Below, piece by piece: positions 16,675 to 26,192 of a stretch of DNA of 64,000 bases. The stretch is taken from assembly GCA_045637525.1 (NCBI GenBank), contig JAZTZP010000150.1:1-64000 (forward strand), given 5' to 3'. The stretch comes from JAZTZP01 sp045637525 (GTDB taxonomy: Bacteria; Bacillota; Clostridia; UBA1381). The notes below the pieces were generated by a model that did not search any database, was not told the DNA's origin, and worked only from the letters and a program-made list of their open reading frames with translations. Made by a program: the position numbers and the translations under genes. Every line of letters starts with the position of its first letter. Position 1 is the stretch's first letter.

Positions 16675-19491
16675 ATGAAAATTTTTAGAAAAATAATAGC
16701 GTTAGCGTTAGTCACATGTAGCTTTGTTTATCCGGTCAAAGCTGAAGAGTCAGTTGGATATGAAAAGAATTTAGTGAATGTTGACATTTGGGAAATAGTT
16801 GGAAAATCTGAAAATGATTATTTAAAAAATGAAGGGAATGCTCTTATTTACTACGATAACGGAGCGGCATACAATAATGCTGAAAATTCCGGTTTTACAG
16901 TATATCATGATTTTAAAAAGCCTTTAAAAGGCGATGTTTCTGTAAGTTTTAAAATCAAAGCTGATAAAATAACTGATTTTCAGGGAATAAAATTTTTAAG
17001 TAATTCCATAAAGGGTGTACAGGCAAATGCTTGGGCATCTTTACTTACAAATCAGATTATGCAATTACAATTTTCAGGGAAGATATGGGCACATACCGGA
17101 ATGTCTGATTCAATTATAAACGGATATAACTGGTCTTCAGATTATTGGTATAATTTTGATTTGACATTTCATTTAACCGGAACTTATGAGAATAATACTG
17201 TCGATATAAGAATATCAAATGATGCTTCTGATTACTTGAAGATAGATGATTGTTTCACGAATATTCCGATATCCGGTGGAGGCGTTCTGGAAAGTATAGT
17301 AATTTGTACTAATAAGGACCGCAAAGGTTCAACTGAAAATACAATGATGATAAAGGATTTTGTTGTTTCATCATCAGAAAAACCGTCAGCGGACAATAAA
17401 ATTCATACTATAACTCTCGACGGGCGTTCAAGACAGACGTTTTCAGGATTCGCAATTAATGCCGGAGATTCAATGGATATTCATTCTGATGAGGCTACAA
17501 AGATTGAAATATACGATAAAATTTTCCGCGATTTATCTGTAAACAGCATAAGAATATGGATGAGCATGGGCGTGTATATGCAAAAGGATGAAAATGGTGA
17601 AATAGTGTATGATCTGAACGGTAATGATGAGTCGCTCGGAGAAGCATTCAAGCATATGCCGAATTTTGAGAATGTATATTTTTCGTCAGATACTACGATA
17701 TTTGATATTGCAAAGAGATATGGAATAACAGAAATTCTTCTTGCTCCGTCCGGACAGCACAAGGACGGATATAAAGTTCCTGCATGGATGCGTGGCGAGG
17801 TGAATGATCCTTATACCGGTCAGATTGTTTCTGATAAACTTTTGCCTGAATATGCGGAAATTTATGCAGAAGGCTTAGCGAGAATGATACATGATATGCT
17901 TACGGAGTACGGAGTGAGAGTAACTGCAACAAGTATATTCAATGAACTCGGCGGATGCATAACAGACCGGGAGATTTTGACTATCGTAAAGACTTTACGA
18001 CGTGAGCTTGATGAAAGAGAGCTCGGCTATGTGAAAATATTAGCTCCGGAATATTCAACAAATTCGTTGAGCAATTTGCATCGGTTTATGGAATATGCCG
18101 TAAACGATGAAGAGGCTTGGGATGCAATGTATGGAATTGCAAATCATTGTTACAGCTGTGCAATAGGAAAGAAAGAGGCTGATTTTTTACTTAAGAATCC
18201 AAAACCGTTATGGATGACAGAGCTTTGTGAAGAAGGAGAGCTTACAGAGGGAGGTTATTCCGAAAGTTCTCATACTGCGGGAATTTTCCTCAATGATTTA
18301 AATCATATGGTAACAGATTGGTACTATTTCATTGGAGCCGGCGCAGTTCACGAAGACAGATTGTTTTCGGTAGGTGCAGATTTAATATACACAACGTATG
18401 CCGCACCGTCAAATGTATCTCCGGCGAGTGAGAGAATATATTATGACGGATATACAGTAAGACCTGTTTATTATTATATAAAGCAGATAATAGATGCTTT
18501 TGATACCGGTGCAAATATGATGCTTTGTACATCAAGCCGTGAGGGTGAAATGGAAATTGATGATTATCATGACAATAAACTTTATGCATCGGCAGGAGTA
18601 AATCCCGACGGAACTTTATCAATTGCAGTACTGAATAATACTTCAACAGATGTACAGAATAGTCAGTTTGAACGTGGCGGAGTAAAAAGATTGTCCGATG
18701 AGAACATTACTGTAAATATTGATATTTCAGATGTTACGGGAGAATATACGGAATTTGAGTGTATTTCAACATCTCCCGATGGCTATGTGGTAAATAAAGG
18801 GACTGTAAATGCCGAAAATTCGGTTATTAAAATTTCGCTGAAGCCCTGTGAATTATTGACTTTTAGAAGTACAGTACCAGTGCGATGTAAATTTGAAACA
18901 GGCGTTGATAAAAATACAAGAAATGTGTATGTAGAGGGAAAACTTGATAAGCCCTATAACACTGCACGTGAAGTAATGGTTATGTTGGCAAAGAAGGATG
19001 AGAACGGACAAACATCCGATATAGCGTATTTGGGCAGCACATATCCCGATGCAAACGGAAATTATTCTCTAAAATTCAATTTACCGCAGATTTCGTTTGA
19101 GAACAGAATACTAAATGACTATAAAATATATACGTACCATAATGAAAAGAATGTAAATGACAGTATTGTTAAATTAAATTCAGATGGTGTACTTTCGGTT
19201 GAATATGAAATTTTTAATTTTGAAAAATTTCGTGCAAGTATTTCGAATAAATACGGTAATGACGAAAAATATAAGATTACAATTGCATTTTATGATGAAA
19301 GTGACAGGTTAATCAGCTGTAAGATAGGTGAAGAAAAAAATATATATTATGAAAATTTCGGAAACGGATATGAACAGAAAATTTTAATGCAATATAATGC
19401 ACCTGAATCAGCAAATAAAGTAAAAGTACTGATATGGGGCGGAGAATTCGGTAATACGCCGTTGGCAAGATATAAGATGATAATAAGATAG
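16675..19491 (+). CDS. Secreted glycoside hydrolase, GH30-like (clan GH-A), with N-terminal LamG-like domain
   Basis: 938 residues. The signal peptide runs to about residue 23 (YPVKA). A LamG/concanavalin-like beta domain (about 30-240) precedes a TIM-barrel catalytic domain that begins RQTFSGFAINAGD, the GH30-type opening. The likely acid/base is E424 (SIFNELGG) and the likely nucleophile E516 (WMTELCEEG), spaced as in clan A retaining enzymes. A beta-sandwich follows (SIAVLNNTS), then a roughly 140-residue C-terminal region ending VKVLIWGGEFGNTPLA that resembles the last domain of the three-module proteins. The ATG at 16675 has AAAAGGA 8 nt upstream; an earlier in-frame ATG at 16597 lies inside the terminator hairpin and gives no signal peptide, so it is rejected. 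The substrate is unknown. Family members cut beta-1,6-glucan or galactan, glucuronoxylan or related chains. Confidence 0.8.
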   Translation: MKIFRKIIALALVTCSFVYPVKAEESVGYEKNLVNVDIWEIVGKSENDYLKNEGNALIYYDNGAAYNNAENSGFTVYHDFKKPLKGDVSVSFKIKADKITDFQGIKFLSNSIKGVQANAWASLLTNQIMQLQFSGKIWAHTGMSDSIINGYNWSSDYWYNFDLTFHLTGTYENNTVDIRISNDASDYLKIDDCFTNIPISGGGVLESIVICTNKDRKGSTENTMMIKDFVVSSSEKPSADNKIHTITLDGRSRQTFSGFAINAGDSMDIHSDEATKIEIYDKIFRDLSVNSIRIWMSMGVYMQKDENGEIVYDLNGNDESLGEAFKHMPNFENVYFSSDTTIFDIAKRYGITEILLAPSGQHKDGYKVPAWMRGEVNDPYTGQIVSDKLLPEYAEIYAEGLARMIHDMLTEYGVRVTATSIFNELGGCITDREILTIVKTLRRELDERELGYVKILAPEYSTNSLSNLHRFMEYAVNDEEAWDAMYGIANHCYSCAIGKKEADFLLKNPKPLWMTELCEEGELTEGGYSESSHTAGIFLNDLNHMVTDWYYFIGAGAVHEDRLFSVGADLIYTTYAAPSNVSPASERIYYDGYTVRPVYYYIKQIIDAFDTGANMMLCTSSREGEMEIDDYHDNKLYASAGVNPDGTLSIAVLNNTSTDVQNSQFERGGVKRLSDENITVNIDISDVTGEYTEFECISTSPDGYVVNKGTVNAENSVIKISLKPCELLTFRSTVPVRCKFETGVDKNTRNVYVEGKLDKPYNTAREVMVMLAKKDENGQTSDIAYLGSTYPDANGNYSLKFNLPQISFENRILNDYKIYTYHNEKNVNDSIVKLNSDGVLSVEYEIFNFEKFRASISNKYGNDEKYKITIAFYDESDRLISCKIGEEKNIYYENFGNGYEQKILMQYNAPESANKVKVLIWGGEFGNTPLARYKMIIR

Positions 19492-19506
19492 AGAAAGGAA
19501 GTTGTT

Positions 19507-22188
19507 ATGTTTAAGAAATTTAAAACTCTTACGGCATTAATTATAAGTGCAGCGTTAATCTTGCCTGTAGTTTCGGCTTTTGCTGAAACTGAGGGAGCTG
19601 ATACGTCAGCATCTTATGATGAAACTGCAGGAGATATTACGGTATTAAAAGAACTTGGTATGTTAAAAGGTGATGAAGAGGGAAATCTTAATCTTGAGCA
19701 GGTTTTGAAAAGATCTGATTTTGCGTTTCTTATTCACAGAATGCATAACATTCCCGATCCTGAAAATATCGGGGATGTAATAAGCTTTGTATACGACCAT
19801 GGTTATATGGTGGGAGATACTGTTGAGTTTCGGCCGGACGATGAAGTAACATATGCTGAGGCCGTAACAGCTCTTATAAAAACGCTTGGTTATGGTGCAA
19901 TAGCCGAGAGAAATGGCGGTTATCCGACAGGATATATAACAAAGGCCGCAGAGCTCGGCATAACAGACACCTTAGAACGTATTTCCGGAGATACTCCGGT
20001 TTCAAGAGGATATGCGGTAAGGCTTATCTTTAATGCAATGCGTGCCGATTTGCCGGATAGCTATATAGATCCTGAAATGAACATAGTTCCCGTAGAGGGA
20101 AAAACAATGTTTTCTACATACTATGATGTAAATGAATATTCGGGACAGATAAATGCAAATGAGTATTCGGTACTTTACGGAAGCTCAGTTCCGAAAGAAA
20201 ATCAGGTTTCGGTTTCAGATATTGTATATAATGTCGGAAAGACAGATATATCCGATTATCTTGGTTATTATGTAGATTATATTTGTAAGCTTAACTCTTC
20301 AGACGGTACAAGCACAATTCTTACATATGAATTAACAAAAGGCAAAAATCATACACTTACTATTGACGCAGATGATATTGAAGATGTAAATGATGCAAAT
20401 ATAACTTATTATGAAGACGATAAATTACGCCGTGAGGACAACAATATCAGCACAATTGTGTATAACGGAAAAGTTGAGGAGCTTGATTTTGACTTATTAA
20501 AGCCGGATGAGGGAAGAATAACCCTTATGGGCACATCTGATGGCGAATACAAATATGCGTTTGTAGAAGATGTTAAAACATATGTTGCAAGAAGAGCGGT
20601 GCTTAGTGAAAATCTGATTTTCGATAAGCTCGGAAAAGAGCCACTTAAGGTTGATGAAACGGATAAGGATATTTTAATGACGATTTCAGATACCGGCGAG
20701 AAGGTTCAGTTGGATGCTGTTGAGGAAAATGATGTTTTAAGTGTAAGAGAAAGCCTTGACGGAGAATTTATAAACATAACTGTATTTAAAGATTATACTT
20801 ATACGGGGATTTTGAACGGAACAACCGGCGAAGGTGACTATATAATAGATGGCTTCGAGGTTGAGGCGTCATATGCTTTAACGGATGCGATAGATAAAGG
20901 AGCAGATCTTGAAGAATTAAAGTTTAATAAACGGTATAAGTTCTATCTTAACGAATTTGATAAGATTGTGTATTATATAAATTCCGAAGAAGAGGCTGTT
21001 GGTTATGCATATCTTCTAAATATGTGGCTTGATGAGGATGGAGAAGAAATTGTAAAGGCAAGAATTTTTAATTCTATGGGAAAAGTTCAGGAGCTTGAGC
21101 TTGCGGACAAAACAATTCTTAACAACTCAGGAATAGTGGATAACACAGATGTCCTTGCATTTTTAGGCGGACAGGGAAATGTTAAGCAACAGTTTATATA
21201 TTATGAAACAAATGCCGGAGGCTTTTTAAAAACCTTAAAAACTGCAGTTTCAGGATTAAACGACGATGAATTTTCCATAGATTATGATTGTAATATGGAA
21301 GAAGATAAGCAACTTACTTTTTACGGTGATACTTTCGGACACCGTTATACAATTTCGGGAAAAGGTATAATATTCTGGAAAAACCCTGATGTTGCGGGCG
21401 AAAGACTTACCGAAAGAGATATAAAAACTGTAACGCTCACGGATATTCAGACTCAGACCAGATACTATGCAGATGTATATGATTCCACACCGATGGGTGA
21501 AGCGGATATGATAGTCATTACTCAGGAACTGCACTCAACGCTCGAGGAGCTTACTGCCGGATATATGGTTATAAATACAATAGGCAAAGCTGTGGATTCG
21601 GAAGATGAGGTTTTATACAGAGTAAACGGGTTTACACGTGACGGAGAACAAACACTTTTCTTTGACGAAAATGCAGAAATAGCAATGCAAACGCCTCCAA
21701 ATCAGGGTAACCATACGATTCCTTACGAATACTATGATAAGATTTCATCAGTAACTGATTTAAAACCGGGAGATGTTATAAGATTTGTTACGGATTCTAC
21801 CGGAAAAATTAACTTGTATGCACCGATGTTCCTGTCGCCTTACGGTCATCCGGAGCTTACATATGAAGATGATGAATATATTGATACGGAGTCAAGCCAC
21901 TATGCAGCAGGCTGGACCAGTTGGTGTCATATGTATGACATTAATGATAAATATATTTCATTTAAGTCTACACGAGTTGCAGCTCCAAATTCAAATGGTG
22001 AAAAGGTAAATACTGTATTTAAAAGAGATTCGAGAACTCCGATATGCCTGTATGACAGCGAAGAAGAAACTGTCACACAGATAGGCTATGACGATATAAT
22101 CACGCTTAATCAGTCTGAAACAGCGGCTGACAAGATGCTGATAAGAGTGTATCAGGGAGTTGTAAGATTTGTAGTAATATACAGATAA
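19507..22188 (+). CDS. Cell-wall protein with three N-terminal SLH domains and a large unknown domain (locus A)
   Basis: 893 residues. The signal peptide ends at about 26 (SAFA). Three S-layer-homology domains follow (about 38-80, 89-132 and 144-180, for example DHGYMVGDTVEFRPDDEVTY); these dock to pyruvylated secondary wall polymer. The remaining 700 residues are beta-rich, acidic and match no family I recognise; they begin KTMFSTYYDVNEYSGQI and end LIRVYQGVVRFVVIYR. The protein at 52604 has the same layout, with shared landmarks (KYSG/EYSG, a GYYVDY or KYVDYY element, GYAYL or GYLQN, and an IYR/IYTE end), so they form a paralogous pair, one per locus. It could be a wall-anchored scaffold or glycan receptor; the function is unknown. 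GAAAGGAAG lies about 8 nt before the ATG. Confidence 0.82.
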   Translation: MFKKFKTLTALIISAALILPVVSAFAETEGADTSASYDETAGDITVLKELGMLKGDEEGNLNLEQVLKRSDFAFLIHRMHNIPDPENIGDVISFVYDHGYMVGDTVEFRPDDEVTYAEAVTALIKTLGYGAIAERNGGYPTGYITKAAELGITDTLERISGDTPVSRGYAVRLIFNAMRADLPDSYIDPEMNIVPVEGKTMFSTYYDVNEYSGQINANEYSVLYGSSVPKENQVSVSDIVYNVGKTDISDYLGYYVDYICKLNSSDGTSTILTYELTKGKNHTLTIDADDIEDVNDANITYYEDDKLRREDNNISTIVYNGKVEELDFDLLKPDEGRITLMGTSDGEYKYAFVEDVKTYVARRAVLSENLIFDKLGKEPLKVDETDKDILMTISDTGEKVQLDAVEENDVLSVRESLDGEFINITVFKDYTYTGILNGTTGEGDYIIDGFEVEASYALTDAIDKGADLEELKFNKRYKFYLNEFDKIVYYINSEEEAVGYAYLLNMWLDEDGEEIVKARIFNSMGKVQELELADKTILNNSGIVDNTDVLAFLGGQGNVKQQFIYYETNAGGFLKTLKTAVSGLNDDEFSIDYDCNMEEDKQLTFYGDTFGHRYTISGKGIIFWKNPDVAGERLTERDIKTVTLTDIQTQTRYYADVYDSTPMGEADMIVITQELHSTLEELTAGYMVINTIGKAVDSEDEVLYRVNGFTRDGEQTLFFDENAEIAMQTPPNQGNHTIPYEYYDKISSVTDLKPGDVIRFVTDSTGKINLYAPMFLSPYGHPELTYEDDEYIDTESSHYAAGWTSWCHMYDINDKYISFKSTRVAAPNSNGEKVNTVFKRDSRTPICLYDSEEETVTQIGYDDIITLNQSETAADKMLIRVYQGVVRFVVIYR

Positions 22189-22216
22189 TGAGTAATTTTT
22201 GAAAGGAGGCGCAAAA

Positions 22217-25200
22217 ATGGCATTATTTAAAGGTAGGCTTATACCGGGAATAATAACGCTGTCTGTGCTTGTGTCATCGCTTCCGCAGGCGTTTGCCGGG
22301 GAAACAGCTGAAGACGATATGTATATCACTATTGATGATATTCCAAAGGTCAGAGAACATACAGCGTTTGAATATGAAAAAGAGACTGTAAATTTAAAAG
22401 ACGGACTCTTAGCGTCGTTCGGATTTAATGAAGACGATGGTGCGACAGAGTCTTATGACTCGGTAAATAATATAAAAGCCACAATGGTTGCAGGGCTTCC
22501 GGGATGGTGTACAACGGCAAATGAAAATATTCAGGAATGGGATTATTCAAATGTTAAGCTTGATTACGTAAATCCTGAAACATACATGGGAGCACTGTCT
22601 AAAAACGACGGTATGCCGAGATTTACAAAAAGAAAAAACGGAGCTTTTGGTTCATATGTAGGCTTTTATAATATTGGTACCGGAATTGAGATTGAGGAAA
22701 ATGATAAAATTCCGGCGGCAAATAATGATGAGTATTCGATTTCTTTCTGGGTCAAAGGAGAAGCTTCTGCTATTCGTCAGAATAAAGTAGTTTACGAAGA
22801 GCGCGGAAAGGGAAAATCATATATTAAATTTATTGCTGCAGAAAGGGATATGCCGGAGTATCATTATTACGAGGGCGGATATTTAAGAGTAGTAATTGCT
22901 GATGAAGCCGGTAATATTATTCTTGATAAAATGACGGAAGGTTATCCGTTTGACTTATCATGGAATATGGTAACTTTTACGGATAAGAAGGGAGAAGCGG
23001 CAGTTTATATAAACGGCGAAAAAGACCCTGTTGATTTTTCCTATGATTATTCTAAAAAGCCGGAATATGTAAAATCATATATCGGAACTCCTGAAGATGA
23101 GGTTGACGGAACAGAAAACCGAGGTGCAAACTATTATTACGGTGCAGTGGATGATTTTAATTTCTATAACCGTGTTATAACGCCGGCTGAAATGAAATAT
23201 CTTTTCTATGAATGCAAAACGGACAGAGTTGCATGGCTGGATTTTGAAGACGGAGTCTCAGATTATGAAAAGAATTTGAGCCTTTCGGGCGAGCCGGAAA
23301 TAACTGACGGTGTAATAAACAAGGGCTTAAAGCTGTCTTCTTCCTTTGAAGGCAAAAAGCATCCGTCACTTGAATTTGATGAAACCTTTACCGCAATGTT
23401 CTGGATAAAGCGTGATTCGGACGGTGAAAACAAAGTAATATCAAGAGGCGATGATTTTGAAATCACAGTCGGAAATGAAGTAAAATTCACTGTTACCGAT
23501 GATGAGGGCAATAAGACAGAAATTAAAGCTCCGGCACCGGATAAAAACAAGTGGTTTCATGTAGGGGCAGTAGCAAACGGCGAAAAGTTGATACTTTATA
23601 TCAATGCTGAAAATAAAGCTGAGGCAGAATATAACGGAAGTGTAAAGGTTTCCGGAAATATAAAAGTATCGGACGGTGATAACGTCGGCGTGATTGATGA
23701 ACTCAGAATTCATAACTACGGCTGCTCCCGGACTGAGATGAAATTAATGCAGGATATGGATCCGTCATATATAAAAAGTACAGCTGACAGGCTATATAAT
23801 ATGATAGATGAAGCTGATTCAAATATGACTGAAATTATAAATGCATATAAAAACGGGCAATACAACCGTATGCTTGAGCTTTTCAGAGACTATTATTTTG
23901 AGGTAGTAGACAAGGAAATATTCCCGAATCTTGATGATTCTCTGGCAAATGGTACATGGCTTTGTTATGGATATGATGATGAAAAGGTTCTCTACGGAAG
24001 AGGTGAGAGCTATGCTTCGTTTGATGATATAGGCGAGTTCGGAGATATTAACTGGGAATACGGTGCTTTTCGCGAAATTGAGCAATATCATCATATGACT
24101 GTTGAATATTGGCAATGGTCATTGGAGCAGATGGAAAATCTGACGTTTAAAATGTTTGTTTCCTTTGGTCAGGAGGAGTATTTAGAACGTTTTGCAAAAT
24201 TTGTGAGAGACCTGTCTATGCACAGATATGATATGCTTATATCAAACAGAGCAGAATGGAATGCGGTAGGTTTTCAGCAGCCACTTCATCCGAATTTATC
24301 GCAATCGGCTATTAAATATATAAGTACACATCTGCTTTATTTTATAAAGGTACATCCCGAATATGCAAAGAGATATTTTACGCCAACAATTCTTGTTGAG
24401 TGTCTGGAAGAAACATCTACAAGATATGCGCCGGATTTATTGAATGTTTCGGCATTTGGAAATCACGAGGTGGACAGTATATCTTACGGAGCAGAATTTG
24501 CACTCAGATTTAAGGGCTTGAAATTCGGAAATACAGTTTATGATAAGGCTATGGACTATGTAAGAAGATTTCAAAACGGTGAATTTATGAAAGACGGTAC
24601 AGGTATTGAGGCAACCTGGCACTATGCGATTGCTTTACCGAAAAAATTCAGTGCCATGTATGATATGTTTAAAGGTTTAAATTACGGCGATTATAATATG
24701 TCTATTCTGAAAAATCAGGTCACACAGCGTTCGCGTATGATAGGCTGTCATGTGTTGCCGTATGGCGACAGCTTTATAGGGATAGGCTCAAGTGCCGGAT
24801 CGGGTCTTTGGGGAAATGCTTCCGGATACGATACTGAGGTTAATGACCGGTTTGTTCTTCTTCAGGACAGCGTGCTTAAAACTTCGCTAGGAAAAACCGA
24901 TCCTCTTTTAAAACAGCTTGAAAACGTAGTGAAAAATGACGGAGAATATCCGGCATTCACTAGTATGACATTCCCGTATGTAGGAAATTCGCTTCTCAGA
25001 AGCGGATGGGAGGATGACGATAGTTTGTTATTCTTAGTCGGCAGTGAGTACAGGCAGAAAGAATGCTCGGATAAGCTTTCGGTTCAGCTGGCATCAAAGG
25101 GCAGACTGCTACTCGGCCGTGCCGGACATTCGCAGGGAAATTCAGCGTTGGGAATTCAGGGAAGCTATGCATATACTTCTATTGGCAATAATACTGTGAA

Positions 25201-26176
25201 TGTGGATGATTGTATTCATGCGGTACCTGATATGTATCAGGAAAATTATCGCAATGAACCTATGCCGTATCGGTTTTTAACTACCGAAAACTTCGATTTT
25301 ACAGAGGGTGTTTATGATTCCGGTTATTATGATTATAAAAACTATATAGAAGAATCGACAGCGCAGAATAATATATATCAGCCAAATCTTGAGAAGAAGG
25401 CAAAGGATGTGAGCCATCAGCGACAGGTTATATCGGTAAGAGATAAGGATTTTTATATTGTTTTAGACAGAATGACTGCAGATGAGTCTCATAAATATCA
25501 TCAGGAATGGCATGTTCCTTCTATTTTTGCCGAAGAAGATGTTGAAGTATCGGATGACGGCTTTATAACAAAGGATGATACCGGAGCAAATGTTGCATTG
25601 TATCAGTTTTATAACAGACCTCTTACTCATGAAAAATACTATGGGTATGTAAATGAAGATGAGACTCTGGCACGAGGCTGGGAAATGCGTTTGTATTCCG
25701 GAGAATGGGATAAATCAACAGATGTAAGATTTACCTTTGAGTCAGAGGGAAATACAGTTTTAGCAACGGTTATAACTCCGCTTGAAAATACTTCTGAGAT
25801 TGTGAAGTCTAAAAAGAATATAGCAAACGGTTCTGTTCAGGGATTCGAGATAGAGCTTACGGACGGAACGGTTATAAGTCTTTTAACATCATATAATACA
25901 GCCTCACTTTCTCTTGACGGAGTGAATGCAAATGCAAAAACTCTTCTTACTGTAAAGGAAAGCGGAAAGCCTGTAAAGGGAATTGTTTTAGATACTTCAA
26001 GCTGTGATATAAATGGAGAAAGCATAGATTGCCGCTATCGTAACAGCTATGAGTTTGTTTGCGGTGATTCTTTGGAGCTTACCCCTATTACAATACCTCA
26101 GACCTTTAAATGGGTAGAAGAAAACGGAAACTTAGTTCCCAAATACGAAAATATAGATTTAAGTGAGCTTAAATAA
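22217..26176 (+). CDS. Secreted heparinase II/III-like protein with two LamG domains
   Basis: 1319 residues. The signal peptide runs to about 27 (PQAFA). The first LamG-like domain (about 45-340: LLASFGFNEDDGA, EYSISFWVKGEA, DDFNFYNRVITPAEM) is followed by a second (about 342-510: VAWLDFEDGV, FTAMFWIKRD, IDELRIHNYG). An alpha/alpha-toroid region then begins TADRLYNMIDEA, AYKNGQYNRMLELFRDYY. The beta-sheet domain typical of heparinase II/III lyases starts near FPYVGNSLLRSGWEDD. The family beta-eliminates uronic-acid polysaccharides. The lyases at 58634 and 61475 share the same core and the C-terminal PxTFxWxxE ending. Unlike those, it has E-C in place of the G-H at the start of the beta domain, so its activity may differ. 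The ATG at 22217 follows AAGGAGG by 7 nt; a TTG at 22199 is upstream of that site. Confidence 0.82.
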   Translation: MALFKGRLIPGIITLSVLVSSLPQAFAGETAEDDMYITIDDIPKVREHTAFEYEKETVNLKDGLLASFGFNEDDGATESYDSVNNIKATMVAGLPGWCTTANENIQEWDYSNVKLDYVNPETYMGALSKNDGMPRFTKRKNGAFGSYVGFYNIGTGIEIEENDKIPAANNDEYSISFWVKGEASAIRQNKVVYEERGKGKSYIKFIAAERDMPEYHYYEGGYLRVVIADEAGNIILDKMTEGYPFDLSWNMVTFTDKKGEAAVYINGEKDPVDFSYDYSKKPEYVKSYIGTPEDEVDGTENRGANYYYGAVDDFNFYNRVITPAEMKYLFYECKTDRVAWLDFEDGVSDYEKNLSLSGEPEITDGVINKGLKLSSSFEGKKHPSLEFDETFTAMFWIKRDSDGENKVISRGDDFEITVGNEVKFTVTDDEGNKTEIKAPAPDKNKWFHVGAVANGEKLILYINAENKAEAEYNGSVKVSGNIKVSDGDNVGVIDELRIHNYGCSRTEMKLMQDMDPSYIKSTADRLYNMIDEADSNMTEIINAYKNGQYNRMLELFRDYYFEVVDKEIFPNLDDSLANGTWLCYGYDDEKVLYGRGESYASFDDIGEFGDINWEYGAFREIEQYHHMTVEYWQWSLEQMENLTFKMFVSFGQEEYLERFAKFVRDLSMHRYDMLISNRAEWNAVGFQQPLHPNLSQSAIKYISTHLLYFIKVHPEYAKRYFTPTILVECLEETSTRYAPDLLNVSAFGNHEVDSISYGAEFALRFKGLKFGNTVYDKAMDYVRRFQNGEFMKDGTGIEATWHYAIALPKKFSAMYDMFKGLNYGDYNMSILKNQVTQRSRMIGCHVLPYGDSFIGIGSSAGSGLWGNASGYDTEVNDRFVLLQDSVLKTSLGKTDPLLKQLENVVKNDGEYPAFTSMTFPYVGNSLLRSGWEDDDSLLFLVGSEYRQKECSDKLSVQLASKGRLLLGRAGHSQGNSALGIQGSYAYTSIGNNTVNVDDCIHAVPDMYQENYRNEPMPYRFLTTENFDFTEGVYDSGYYDYKNYIEESTAQNNIYQPNLEKKAKDVSHQRQVISVRDKDFYIVLDRMTADESHKYHQEWHVPSIFAEEDVEVSDDGFITKDDTGANVALYQFYNRPLTHEKYYGYVNEDETLARGWEMRLYSGEWDKSTDVRFTFESEGNTVLATVITPLENTSEIVKSKKNIANGSVQGFEIELTDGTVISLLTSYNTASLSLDGVNANAKTLLTVKESGKPVKGIVLDTSSCDINGESIDCRYRNSYEFVCGDSLELTPITIPQTFKWVEENGNLVPKYENIDLSELK

Positions 26177-26192
26177 CAGGAGGGAAATATTT

